Below are positions 43,317 to 50,828 of a stretch of 64,000 bases of DNA, piece by piece (position 1 is the stretch's first letter; each line of letters starts with the position of its first letter). A program made the translations under genes and the position numbers. The stretch is from Candidatus Desulforudis audaxviator MP104C (GTDB taxonomy: Bacteria > Bacillota > Desulfotomaculia > Desulfotomaculales > Desulforudaceae). The stretch spans positions 806,001-870,000 of the forward strand of contig NC_010424.1 in NCBI RefSeq assembly GCF_000018425.1, in the 5' to 3' direction. The notes under the pieces were generated by a model. It did not search any database and was not told where the DNA came from. It worked only from the letters and a program-made list of their open reading frames with translations.

Positions 43317-44159
43317 TTCACCCAAGGAAGGCTGTGTAGCGCACGTGAAGAAATCAACATCCTGGTGCAACATCGTAAGGGAGGGGTACCAGGATGGGAC
43401 GGAGGGATTTCATCGTGCGCGACATCGTCGAGATATATCTGCACTGGCAGGCGGGCAAAAGCATCCGAGCAATCGCCAGAAGCCTGGGTTTAGACCGCAA
43501 CACGGTTCGCAAGTACATCCGGGCCGCCATAGATGGCCGGTTTTGAACCGCAACTGAGCCGCTCCGAAGCTGAGTGGATCTCCTTCATCGAAGAGCGTTT
43601 CCCCCAGGCAACGGAAGATCCCCTGGCCCGGTCGGCCGTCTTTGCGGAGATCGATCGGTTTCAGGAGTACATTCGGGAAACGCTTGAAACCAACACTGTC
43701 ACCACTGTGTGGCAGAGGCTCCGTGACGAAGGAAACCTGCAGGCGAGCCTAACGAGCTTCCGCCGCTACGTCCGGGCTATGCTACCGGAAGTCTTGCCCC
43801 GGCCGGAGGTTGCCGTCTGGCGACCCGAGGTCCCGCCGGGCGCGGAGGCCCAGATCGACTTCGGCCACCTGGGAAAGTGGTTGGAACCAACAACCGGCAG
43901 GAGGTGGCGGGCCTGGGCCTTTGCGGCGCGGTAACGAGCCTGTCACCACACAAAACCCGGCCGACTTGGAAAGGTCCCAAATGGAGACCTCTACGCAAAC
44001 TTCTCCGCTACCAGACCAAAGCGCAGCCACGGCTGAATCACAGATGGGGGCTTGGCAAGGTGGTGGTGCCGGTGCATAATTAGTTTAACACGGCGCTACA
44101 CGGTACCAAGGTGGGTGAATTTCTTGGCACCCCCTGGGTGAATTTCTTGACCTCTGACA
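43219..44159 (+). mobile_element. IS21-family deletion derivative with multiple terminal repeats
   Basis: The ends are TGTCAACGACTAAGGAATTC at the left and its counterpart TGTCAGAGGTCAAGAAATTC read inward from the right. The left end holds four copies of the transposase-binding repeat (A(A/T)GGAATTCACCCA type, at about 43228, 43261, 43285 and 43309), the right end two (GGGTGAATTTCTTGG at 44113 and again at 44136). Only a damaged front of istA remains inside and istB is gone, so the element cannot move itself. Confidence 0.78.
43394..43934 (+). pseudogene. istA: IS21 transposase IstA, damaged N-terminal part
   Basis: The first frame (from ATG 43394) gives IVEIYLHWQAGKSIRAIARS and LDRNTVRKYIRAAIDG, the IstA helix-turn-helix, then stops. 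A second frame continues with SEAEWISFIEERFPQATEDP, NTVTTVWQRLRDEGN and AQIDFGHLGKW, which contains the first catalytic Asp of the integrase core. It then ends; the other acidic residues and istB are deleted. Not functional. Confidence 0.8.
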
Positions 44160-44493
44160 AGGGTATCGGTTTCTTCAAAACGAGGGGTTTTTCCCGGATT
44201 TCATCCTCTGGATCAAAGAAAGCGGATCCCAACGTATCATATTCGTTGAACCACACGGTATGGTACATGAGAAGGCCTACTGGACCAGCGATAAAACCTG
44301 GTTGTATGAGCGTTTGCAGAAGCTTTCGCAAGATTGGGCTGCAAGAGGCGAGTTAGGCGAGTTAAATAACGTAGTACTTGATGCGTTCATCATATCCGCC
44401 ACTCCCTACGATACATTACGTGAGTACTATGGTGACGGCAATTGGACACGCGAAGAGTTTGCCAGGAAGCATATTCTATTTTGGTGGACTTGA
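44160..44493 (+). pseudogene. C-terminal relic of a helicase/restriction-type protein
   Basis: After one frame change near 44190 the sequence reads KGIGFFKT, FFPDFILWIKESGSQRIIF, VEPHGMVHEKAYW and ends HILFWWT. The GKGIGFF...FYPDFILW...IIF(V/I)(D/E)P(K/H)G block is the nuclease-like end of large DEAD/DEAH helicases found with restriction systems; the Asp and Glu remain but Lys is His. Everything upstream is missing, cut off at the IS21 derivative. Confidence 0.6.
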
Positions 44494-44541
44494 TGGGGTA
44501 GATTATTTGGATTTTCTTTTTGCGTAATTTAGCGGGAAGAG

Positions 44542-45015
44542 GTGAAACTGAACTTGGGTGAGAACGTTTGGTACTTCGCCTATGGCTCCAACATGGACAC
44601 CGAGCGAATGAAGGAGCGGGTGGGGCGCTTACCCGACCGTATACCGGGGGTGCTCAGAAACTGGCGTCTGGAGTTCAACAAAGCGTGGGAAAACATTCCC
44701 GGCGCAGGTTTTGCCAACATCGTGCCCTGTCCGGGCGATGCAGTGGAGGGTGTCCTGTACCTCCTTTTGGGGGAGGAATTGCGGGAGCTCGACCGGTACG
44801 AAGGTGTTCCTCGCCACTACAAGCAACGTCAGGTCAGCGTGGAGCGGCGGGAAACGGGCGAGGTCGTGGCCGCCGTGACTTACGTGGCAAGTCCTGATAA
44901 AGTACGACACGGGTTAAAGCCCACCCGCGAGTATATTGGCTACCTGCTGTCCGGGGCAGATTGCCTGAGCAAAGAGTACGTGCAACACCTGCAGGCCGTA
45001 GAGACGCTGAATTAG
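44542..45015 (+). CDS. Gamma-glutamylcyclotransferase-fold protein
   Basis: A 157-residue member of the GGCT/AIG2 fold. WYFAYGSNMD at the start is the family's substrate-binding loop and RYEGVPRHYK carries the catalytic Glu; the middle block GFANIVPCPGDAVEGVLYLL is also typical. Relatives release 5-oxoproline from gamma-glutamyl peptides or cleave related amines; the actual substrate is unknown. GTG at 44542 or TTG at 44554 may start it, the latter better spaced from GAAGAGGTG. It leads a short same-strand run with the next two genes. Confidence 0.85.
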   Translation: MKLNLGENVWYFAYGSNMDTERMKERVGRLPDRIPGVLRNWRLEFNKAWENIPGAGFANIVPCPGDAVEGVLYLLLGEELRELDRYEGVPRHYKQRQVSVERRETGEVVAAVTYVASPDKVRHGLKPTREYIGYLLSGADCLSKEYVQHLQAVETLN

Positions 45016-45039
45016 CGAAAACCGAAGGGAGCGTCCAGG

Positions 45040-45228
45040 ATGACGCTGATCTGGGGTGCTGTGGCTCCTGAAGGGCGGAGTGCGGTGATAACAGAGTATG
45101 GCTTTGCTGACGTGCTGTCGGTGGAGGAGATGGCGAACGACCTCCGTCGCTGGCAACCGACCGGGTGGCGTAAAGAGGTTGAGCGATTAAGGCATTGGAG
45201 CCAGGAACTCTTTGATTCGCTGATGTGA
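45040..45228 (+). CDS. Small 62-residue protein, unknown
   Basis: A short frame starting ATG after GAAGGGAGCG, encoding MTLIWGAVAPEGRSAVI and ending in an amphipathic helix rich in Trp and Arg (RRWQPTGWRKEVERLRHW). It sits 24 bases after the cyclotransferase gene and 19 before the beta-CASP gene, so it is probably translated with them. No family recognised. Confidence 0.55.
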   Translation: MTLIWGAVAPEGRSAVITEYGFADVLSVEEMANDLRRWQPTGWRKEVERLRHWSQELFDSLM

Positions 45229-45247
45229 GAGGAAACTGGGTGGTATT

Positions 45248-46807
45248 GTGGCGGTTTTCCTCACCTTCTACGACGGCGCCGACTGCATCGGCGGCAACAA
45301 GATACTGCTGGAGGACGGCAGCGCGTCTTTGCTCCTGGACTTCGGCACCAACTTCAAGGCCGAAGGGATGTACTTCGACGAGTTCCTGAATCCCAGAACC
45401 ACCTTCGGGTTTTCCGACCTGCTCGCGCTGGACATCCTGCCGCCTTTGCAAAACCTGTACCGCCCGGACTTCGAGTACCCGGGAGTCTGGGAACGGTTTG
45501 CCGGGCACCCCGCATGCCGCCCGGTGGAAGTACACGGAGTGCTCCTATCCCACCCCCACCTCGACCACTGCGGGCACCTGACCTACCTGCGGCAAGACAT
45601 TCCCATCTACACCAGTCTGGCAAGCGCGGCCGTTTGCAAGGCCCTGCAGGACACGGGGAGCGGAGAGGTCTGCTACGCCGTGCCGCGCGAATTGAGAGAC
45701 GGTCTCATCCGAACTGCCGACTACCGCCGCGTGCCGGCCGAGCAGCGCCCCTACCGCGTGTTCGGTTGTAGCAGTGTTAACCCGGAGGTGGCGGCCTTTT
45801 GGGAACGCTGCGATGCCTCCCGTTGCTTAAGCTGCACGCCTCTGGAACCGTGCGACACCGAAACGGACATAGGCGGCTTGCGAGTCCGCTTCTGGCCGGT
45901 GGACCACTCCGTGCCCGGTGCTGGTGCGTTCGGGATAAAGACGTCCGCAGACTGGGTAATTTACACCGGCGACCTGCGACTGCACGGGAAACGAGGCTGG
46001 CTTACTGGTCAGTTTATCAGCGAGGCGGCGAAGCTCAAGCCCGCGGTCCTCATCTGCGAGGGCACGCACCCTGAAGTGGGAAAACCTGTGACCGAGGAAG
46101 AAGTGGCCGCCAACTGCTTCGAGGCGGCGAAAAGGAAAAGCGGCCTGGTGGTGGCCGACTTCGGTCCCCGGAACGTGGAAAGGCTGCTGTCGTTCCTGGA
46201 GATAGCCGGGGAAACCGACCGACTGCTGGTGCTAACCCCGAAGGACGTGTACATCCTCGAGGCACTTCGCGCGGCGGGCGAACCGGGCGTCCCCGACCCC
46301 TACGCGGACAGCCGGATAGCCCTGTACGTTTGTCCCAAGGCCGTGCGCCAGAAGTGGGAGGACGCGCTTCTGGCCAGGTTCGGTGAGCGCGCGCCCGAAA
46401 GGCTAGTGAACGCGGCAAAGGTCAAAACTGACCAGGGGAGCTTCATCCTGTGCTTCTCTTACTACGACTTCCACGCTTTTCTCGATATCGAGCCGCGTGG
46501 CGGGACATACATTTATTCATCCAGCGAGGCGTTCAACGAGGAGATGCTGCTCGACCACGAGAAGGTGCGGAACTGGATCGATTTCTTCGGCTTCCGGTTC
46601 TACGGCTCGCTGGGCCGGGAAAGGGAAGGCTCCGGCTTCCATGCTAGCGGCCACATCCACGGTCCTGGGATAGAGGAAATGGTAGAGACCATCCGGCCCG
46701 AAATACTGATCCCCGTGCATACGGAGAACCGGGACTTCTTCCGGCGGTTCGAAGGCACTTGCAGGGTGGTGTATCCGCAAAAGGGGGAAAGCATAGTATT
46801 AGGGTGA
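45248..46807 (+). CDS. Metallo-beta-lactamase/beta-CASP protein (RNase J-like)
   Basis: A 519-residue protein with the metallo-beta-lactamase fold: GGNKILLEDG at the start, the zinc motif SHPHLDHCGH (about residue 100), a further His in WPVDHSVPG and an Asp in YTGDLRLHG, then a beta-CASP-like insert (about 330-430) and the closing HASGHIHGPG and ILIPVHTEN blocks, which resemble RNase J and archaeal CPSF nucleases. Such enzymes degrade or process RNA. A Cys-rich loop (CDASRCLSCTPLEPC, about 195) is unusual and may bind an additional metal. GTG start. Whether it is a housekeeping RNase or part of a mobile defence gene set is open. Confidence 0.82.
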   Translation: MAVFLTFYDGADCIGGNKILLEDGSASLLLDFGTNFKAEGMYFDEFLNPRTTFGFSDLLALDILPPLQNLYRPDFEYPGVWERFAGHPACRPVEVHGVLLSHPHLDHCGHLTYLRQDIPIYTSLASAAVCKALQDTGSGEVCYAVPRELRDGLIRTADYRRVPAEQRPYRVFGCSSVNPEVAAFWERCDASRCLSCTPLEPCDTETDIGGLRVRFWPVDHSVPGAGAFGIKTSADWVIYTGDLRLHGKRGWLTGQFISEAAKLKPAVLICEGTHPEVGKPVTEEEVAANCFEAAKRKSGLVVADFGPRNVERLLSFLEIAGETDRLLVLTPKDVYILEALRAAGEPGVPDPYADSRIALYVCPKAVRQKWEDALLARFGERAPERLVNAAKVKTDQGSFILCFSYYDFHAFLDIEPRGGTYIYSSSEAFNEEMLLDHEKVRNWIDFFGFRFYGSLGREREGSGFHASGHIHGPGIEEMVETIRPEILIPVHTENRDFFRRFEGTCRVVYPQKGESIVLG

Positions 46808-47646
46808 ACATTCGCGGGGAATACACCGTCACCGTTAAAGGCTGCATCATCACCGCCTCCGAGTGGCTCTCCTGGCGTGAATATGGTCTGAGCAACGCAG
46901 AAATAGCCATCCTTCTAGGCATCAGCCCTTCGATGGCCCGCATTATAGCGCGGAAGTTCCGCCAAACGGGGGTACCCGACCTGCAGTATCGGAAGCGGAA
47001 GCCTGGCCCAGTGAAAATCATCGACACCACAACCGACGCCGGGGCTTACGTCCTGGGCATCCTCTGGGGCACGGCCTCCACATCCGGAGAAGGCTACTGG
47101 GTGCGCCACCGCGACAGGTGGTACGTAGATGTTATGCGGGTAGCACCTGGGTGTTACGGCGGAAGGATACGAAAGCTGCTCCAGAACAGGAGACCAGTAC
47201 CGGTTAAAGATAACCCGCGCGGCGGATGTAACCGCCGTGAAAGCTGTCTTGGATCACCATGGCTGGACCCCGCGGAAATCCCCGGAGAGACCGTATCCTT
47301 GCGGCCCTCTGGACGATCGGGGTTTTGTGCGGGCGTGGGTTGAGCTGCACGCGTCGGCGGACATAGCTCGTCCCGGGTGGAAGAAAACGCCCACCCCCAG
47401 GTTAAGGGTATACGGCAACCGGCTTCTTTTGGATGAAATGAACCGGGTCATAACCGCCGGGACAGGGCTAGGCTCAGGAAACCCCAAAAGGCCCCAAACG
47501 AAGCCACGGTCTGTCTGTGTTATGCCGGGAAAAGTTTTAACGCGGTTTTGAATTGGCTCTACGCGGGAGCAAGGCTATACAACCCGACGGCACGGGCGCG
47601 ACTTGAAGAAGCACTGCGCCGATGCGCTGAACAGGTCCGGCGGTAA
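46804..47646 (+). pseudogene. HTH plus LAGLIDADG-like protein, frameshifted
   Basis: From GTG 46804 the first frame gives a helix-turn-helix (YGLSNAEIAILLGISPSMAR, then QYRKRKPGP) and AYVLGILWGTASTSGEGYWV, which resembles the first helix of a LAGLIDADG homing endonuclease. It then shifts to a second frame (WTPRKSPERPYPCGPLDDRG, FVRAWVELHASADI, second-half-like) and back to the first (SFNAVLNWLYAGARLYNPTA, ending at 47646). The two opposite shifts would restore the frame, so the gene is about 280 codons with a scrambled middle. Homing or intron-type endonuclease relic is my best reading. Confidence 0.55.
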
Positions 47647-47737
47647 AGTGCTTTTCAGCCGGGGCCAGATGTTCCTCAAGCAGGGCCTTGCCGCGACCGA
47701 TCACCCTGATTAACACCGACAGCGCCGATAAGGAATA

Positions 47738-47764
47738 CCCGCCAAACGGCGGGTTTTTTCTTTT
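47738..47764 (+). terminator. Leader hairpin with split T-tract before the P-loop gene
   Basis: CCCGCC (47738-47743) pairs with GGCGGG (47748-47753) around AAAC, followed by TTTTTTCTTTTT and then CAGGAGG, the ribosome site of the next gene. It is one of five such arrangements in the window. Confidence 0.8.
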
Positions 47765-47780
47765 TCAGGAGGTGTGTATC

Positions 47781-48136
47781 TTGAAAATCGCCGTCACCGG
47801 CACCCATGGAACCGGGAAAACCAGCCTTGCCGAAGCCTTGTCAAATCACACCGGCCTGCCCTTGATAACTGAGCAGGCCCGCATTGTGGCTGCCGAAATG
47901 GATCTGACCGACTGCAACCGTTTACTGAACGACCAGGAATTGGCGAAAGCCTTTCAGTGGCGTGTCCTGGAACGCCAAATCGCGGAGCAGAGAAAGCGCC
48001 GATCTTCGGGGATGTGCTGAAGCAAGAGTTGGGATATGCAGAGACTGTTTCCGACCCGGTTTACGCCAACGCCGCCGGGTTTCTCCGGATGCTGCAGGGC
48101 ACCGGTACGGCCAAAGTCTTGGGCGGCAAGGCGTAA
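47781..48136 (+). pseudogene. P-loop kinase N-terminus joined to a ParM-like end
   Basis: From TTG 47781: KIAVTGTHGTGKTSLAEALS, a Walker A of the small AAA_28/deoxynucleoside-kinase-like kind, then EQARIVAAEMDL. After about 73 residues the frame changes near 47998 and the rest reads IFGDVLKQELGYAETVSDPV and YANAAGFLRMLQG, which resembles the C-terminal end of ParM/actin-like plasmid segregation proteins (ANxxGF). The likely history is a deletion that fused two genes. Neither part is complete, and the ParM match is from a short motif only. Confidence 0.5.
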
Positions 48137-48142
48137 GACCAC

Positions 48143-48258
48143 TTATCCACAGGCAGGTGCCGGTATCCGGGTGGACACGGATACCGGTACGTTCAAAACC
48201 TTGAGCCGCAAGAGCTGAAAGCAGATATCCACAGGGCAACGCCGGTATCCGGGCGGGC
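48143..48258 (+). repeat. Direct repeats with DnaA-box-like TTATCCACA
   Basis: Two units of about 31 bases, starting TTATCCACAGG (48143) and ATATCCACAGG (48224), both run on to GCCGGTATCCGGG(T/C)GG. The first contains a perfect DnaA box. CCGGTATCCG and CGGATACCGG also form an inverted repeat at 48160-48186. Lying between ParM-like and ParR-like sequence, the region may be a plasmid partition site or replication origin (inference). Confidence 0.6.
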
Positions 48259-48298
48259 GGCACCGATGTTAGATATGTCTAAATACCGGGAGGAGGGG

Positions 48299-48604
48299 TT
48301 GAAAATAAGCTTCAAGCCCTTGAAAAGACTGGAGTTGCGCTTACCGGTAGACCACCCGATTTGGGGCGTGTCCCCGGGAGCGCGCGCCGTTGTGGCGAGG
48401 GAGTGGCTGGACGTGGGCGCGCGTCTGGAAGCCCAGATGGCCCGCCTGGTCGCCATTGAGGAGCGCCTGGCGGCTATCGAGGAAAGGTTGGTGTCGCCGG
48501 ATGCGCCTGAGATGTCTTGCGAGAGGCTGCCGGACGGGGAGCGGGATCAGGCCCAGGACGCCTTCAGGCAGAGCTTGATCGACGTCTTTAAAATCGACTT
48601 TTAG
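48299..48604 (+). CDS. Small ParR-like protein
   Basis: A protein of about 101 residues (112 if begun at ATG 48266). The N-terminal part LKRLELRLPVDHPIWGVSPG, followed by ARAVVAREWLDVG, fits a ribbon-helix-helix protein (one strand, two helices), then comes a coiled coil of repeated EERLAAIEERL. ParR proteins of plasmid partition have such a layout and follow parM. The TTG start at 48299 has GGGAGG five bases upstream; the ATG has no clear site. Assignment rests on layout and neighbours, not on a firm motif. Confidence 0.5.
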   Translation: MKISFKPLKRLELRLPVDHPIWGVSPGARAVVAREWLDVGARLEAQMARLVAIEERLAAIEERLVSPDAPEMSCERLPDGERDQAQDAFRQSLIDVFKIDF

Positions 48605-48640
48605 GTAGGGGGTGACACCCCGGTTGCGGGAGGGAGCGAC

Positions 48641-49060
48641 ATGCACTGGTACGCCGTTCAAGTTGCTACAAAACACGAAAACAAGGTCAAGAAATATCTG
48701 GAGAAACAGAAAGCCAATGGGCTGGCCGGGAAGGTCGGGCAGGTCGTGGCCTATCAGAACGTTCTCCCTGGGTATGTCTTTATCGAGGCCGACATGTGGC
48801 CCGAACTATATCTTCGCGGGATGACTACCAGGCACCGGGTGATAGGCCGGGTTTCTGAAACCGAGATTGCGCGGCTGGCGGAAGGACCCCGCATTGCGCC
48901 TTTCAAGGAAGGCGACCGGGTGGAAATCCAGAGCGGACCCTTGGCGGGGCTGGCCGGCACGGTTAAGCGTGCGGGATGCGAGCGGAGCAAGGTTGCGGTG
49001 TCGTTTTTCAGCAACAACGTGGTGGTTGATGTAGAAAACCGGCTCTTGCAAGCGATCTGA
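48641..49060 (+). CDS. Short NusG-family transcription elongation factor paralogue
   Basis: A 139-residue NusG homologue with an NGN domain (MHWYAVQVATKHENKVKKYL, NVLPGYVFIEADM, VIGRVSETEIARL) and a C-terminal KOW domain (FKEGDRVEIQSGPLAGLAG, SKVAVSFF). Core NusG is usually 170-180 residues and sits beside secE/rplK; this one is in a mobile region and is shorter, like the specialised paralogues RfaH and LoaP, which bind RNA polymerase on chosen operons and let it pass terminators. ATG start with GCGGGAGGG. A GGGG/CCCC hairpin lies in its leader (48607-48623). It may act on the leader terminators found before neighbouring genes. Confidence 0.85.
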   Translation: MHWYAVQVATKHENKVKKYLEKQKANGLAGKVGQVVAYQNVLPGYVFIEADMWPELYLRGMTTRHRVIGRVSETEIARLAEGPRIAPFKEGDRVEIQSGPLAGLAGTVKRAGCERSKVAVSFFSNNVVVDVENRLLQAI

Positions 49061-49361
49061 GTCAACTACCCCCTACTGAAGTAGGGGGCTTGCGGTGACG
49101 AGCCGCAAGAGCAGGTGTTGCTCTGCGGGGTAACAATCCTGCGGTGTTGATACGCTGACGATGAACCCTGGGAGGCGCGGGATGCCTACAAGAATGGTGC
49201 TAGTCCTAGCCGGTTCGCGGCGCCCGTGCCCGTGCTCTAGACGCAGCCAAGACATAACATGGAGCCGTCCGCTTTCAGGGGGAGATGCACAGGGCAGGCG
49301 GGGCAACCCGCCGGTGACCTGCCGCGAGGCAGAGGATTCCTGATGACAAGGAGGCAAAAAG
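49061..49361 (+). ncRNA. Structured RNA upstream of the IscB-type gene (putative omega RNA)
   Basis: Three hundred bases without a gene but full of hairpins: CCCCCTAC/GTAGGGGG (49069-49088), CTTGCGG/CCGCAAG (49089-49109), AGAGCA/TGCTCT (about 49109-49125), and GGCGGG/CCCGCC near 49299-49312. It starts immediately at the NusG-like stop codon with a left-end hairpin of IS200/IS605 type and runs up to the ribosome site of the IscB-type gene. In IscB systems the guide RNA scaffold is encoded just there, with the guide taken from DNA flanking the left end. Confidence 0.62.
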
Positions 49362-49961
49362 TTGATTTTAGTGCAGAACAGAGACGGCAGGCCCTTATCG
49401 CCCTGCCACCCGGCCCGGGCCAGGAAGCTGCTCAAAGCGGGCAAGGCCAAAGTAATATCCACCTACCCGTTTACCATCAAACTGACGTACCAGGTGAAAG
49501 AGCCGGTTTTCACACCAACCCGGGTGATCCTGGACGATGGGAAGACCTGCGGCCTGGGCGTGATGCAGGAGAACAAGACACACAACCTGGCCTTGTGCAA
49601 GGTTGAGATGGCGACCCGCGGCGAGCAAATAAGCGACAACTTGAAGGACAGGAAAGTATCCAGAGCGCAGAGCAGGGGGCGCTGGAACAAGAAGCGCGGT
49701 GTAATGGGAGAGGCCAGGATCAACTATCGCAAGCAAAAGCAGGAGTACCCGCCCAGTATCCGTGCCGATGCTGAAGCCAAGGTCAACGCCGTGCGGGTGG
49801 ATTTTGTGAAGAAGCGTGAAGGATACAAGACAAATTTCAGCTTTTACAAGCCCGAGACGCTAAAGATTATTCAGAAAAGCAGCAGCCAAACGTGGGTGAT
49901 ACAGTATGGCCGCCTTTCATCCCCCGATTTAAATCGGGGGAATTCCCGGCGGAGATCTTAA
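49362..49961 (+). CDS. IscB-family protein, short form lacking HNH
   Basis: A 199-residue protein opening with the IscB N-terminal (PLMP-type) motif: VQNRDGRPLSPCHPARARKL, then LKAGKAKVISTYPFTIKL. A RuvC-I-like block VILDDGKTCGLGVMQEN follows (Asp kept; usual IDPGSKTTG altered), then an Arg/Lys-rich bridge helix (RGRWNKKRG to RINYRKQKQ) and PPSIRADAEAKV. The HNH domain and the later RuvC parts of a full 400-500-residue IscB are missing; the frame ends at the right-end palindrome. TTG start with AAGGAGG. It is a truncated relic or a minimal RNA-binding derivative; the intact RNA region before it is notable. Confidence 0.7.
   Translation: MILVQNRDGRPLSPCHPARARKLLKAGKAKVISTYPFTIKLTYQVKEPVFTPTRVILDDGKTCGLGVMQENKTHNLALCKVEMATRGEQISDNLKDRKVSRAQSRGRWNKKRGVMGEARINYRKQKQEYPPSIRADAEAKVNAVRVDFVKKREGYKTNFSFYKPETLKIIQKSSSQTWVIQYGRLSSPDLNRGNSRRRS
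49921..49940. repeat. Perfect 20-bp palindrome at the IscB element right end
   Basis: CCCCCGATTTAAATCGGGGG is a perfect palindrome lying over the last codons of the IscB-type frame. Its place fits the right-end hairpin of an IS200/IS605-type element. Confidence 0.7.
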
Positions 49962-50011
49962 AAAACCGGCAGCCGCTAAAACCGGCTGTCGCAATAGAAA
50001 GGAGAATGCAT

Positions 50012-50587
50012 ATGCCGATTACTGTCGGTTGCACCAAGGAGTTTCTCGACAAAAGCTACCAGCAGGTGGAAAACCTGCGCCTGCAAATTCTGGACGAGCT
50101 GTACAGAGTCCAAAAGGAAATGGAGCACTGGGGCGTTTTGCCGGAGGCCGAGCGCACTGTGCTGGCCAAAGCGGGGTACGACGGGCGGGTATTGCAAATT
50201 ACCGTGAACGACGTTTTGCCACGTTACGCCGCCGGGATCAAGAACTCTTTGCTGCGGGTGGCCTGGTGCCAGTCCATCATTGAAGCCGTAAACCACCTGC
50301 GCGATTCCCAGGGGGTGGATCCGCGCTTCGAGAGGGCGCTTGCCTGCGTGACGGTATTTCACCGCCTGGACACCAGGTGGGACATTGACAACCGGGCCAT
50401 CAAGTACCTGGTGAACGGACTGGCCTGCGCCGGGGTGGTTTCGGACGATAGTTGGCAGAACCTGGCAGTTCTGGTAATTGGGAAGTACGACAAGAAGCAT
50501 CCGCGGACCGAGATTGTCGTCTGTCCGTGGCACCATAATGTGGAGGATCTAGTACAGTTTGCCAGCACCCGGAGTGCTGCCGAATGA
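50012..50587 (+). CDS. RusA-like protein
   Basis: A 191-residue protein. The N-terminal 110 residues are helical and unassigned. The C-terminal part RWDIDNRAIKYLVNGLACAG, followed by VVSDDSWQNLAVLVIGKYDK, has the DIDN...DG/NG...DD pattern of RusA Holliday-junction resolvases, where Asp residues bind magnesium. RusA enzymes come from phages and mobile elements and cut branched DNA. ATG at 50012 has AAAGGAG eight bases ahead; upstream in-frame codons overlap the IscB element end. The N-terminal extension is not part of standard RusA (about 120 residues). Confidence 0.6.
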   Translation: MPITVGCTKEFLDKSYQQVENLRLQILDELYRVQKEMEHWGVLPEAERTVLAKAGYDGRVLQITVNDVLPRYAAGIKNSLLRVAWCQSIIEAVNHLRDSQGVDPRFERALACVTVFHRLDTRWDIDNRAIKYLVNGLACAGVVSDDSWQNLAVLVIGKYDKKHPRTEIVVCPWHHNVEDLVQFASTRSAAE

Positions 50588-50828
50588 CGCTTAGATATAA
50601 TAAGGAAGAAATTGAAGCGCTTTTCTATCCCAAATGGGGGCCATGCCGCCTTGCAGTCCGAAGAATATGTTTTTCATCGCTCATCAGGATACAAATTCCA
50701 ACCCACGAATCTTAACAGGAGCAAGGCCCGGACGCATACGCTTAAGCTGCAACCGCAAATATATCCTGCGATTGCGCCGTTTTGGTTTAAGTTGCATTCA
50801 GGTCGATTTTAAAGGTGGTGACTTATTT

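Noticed and set aside
47646-47735. Left attachment site of the serine-recombinase element
   Set aside because: I looked for the missing yifB 5' part or a copy of the junction sequence here and elsewhere to the left and could not find it; the left end is probably outside the window.
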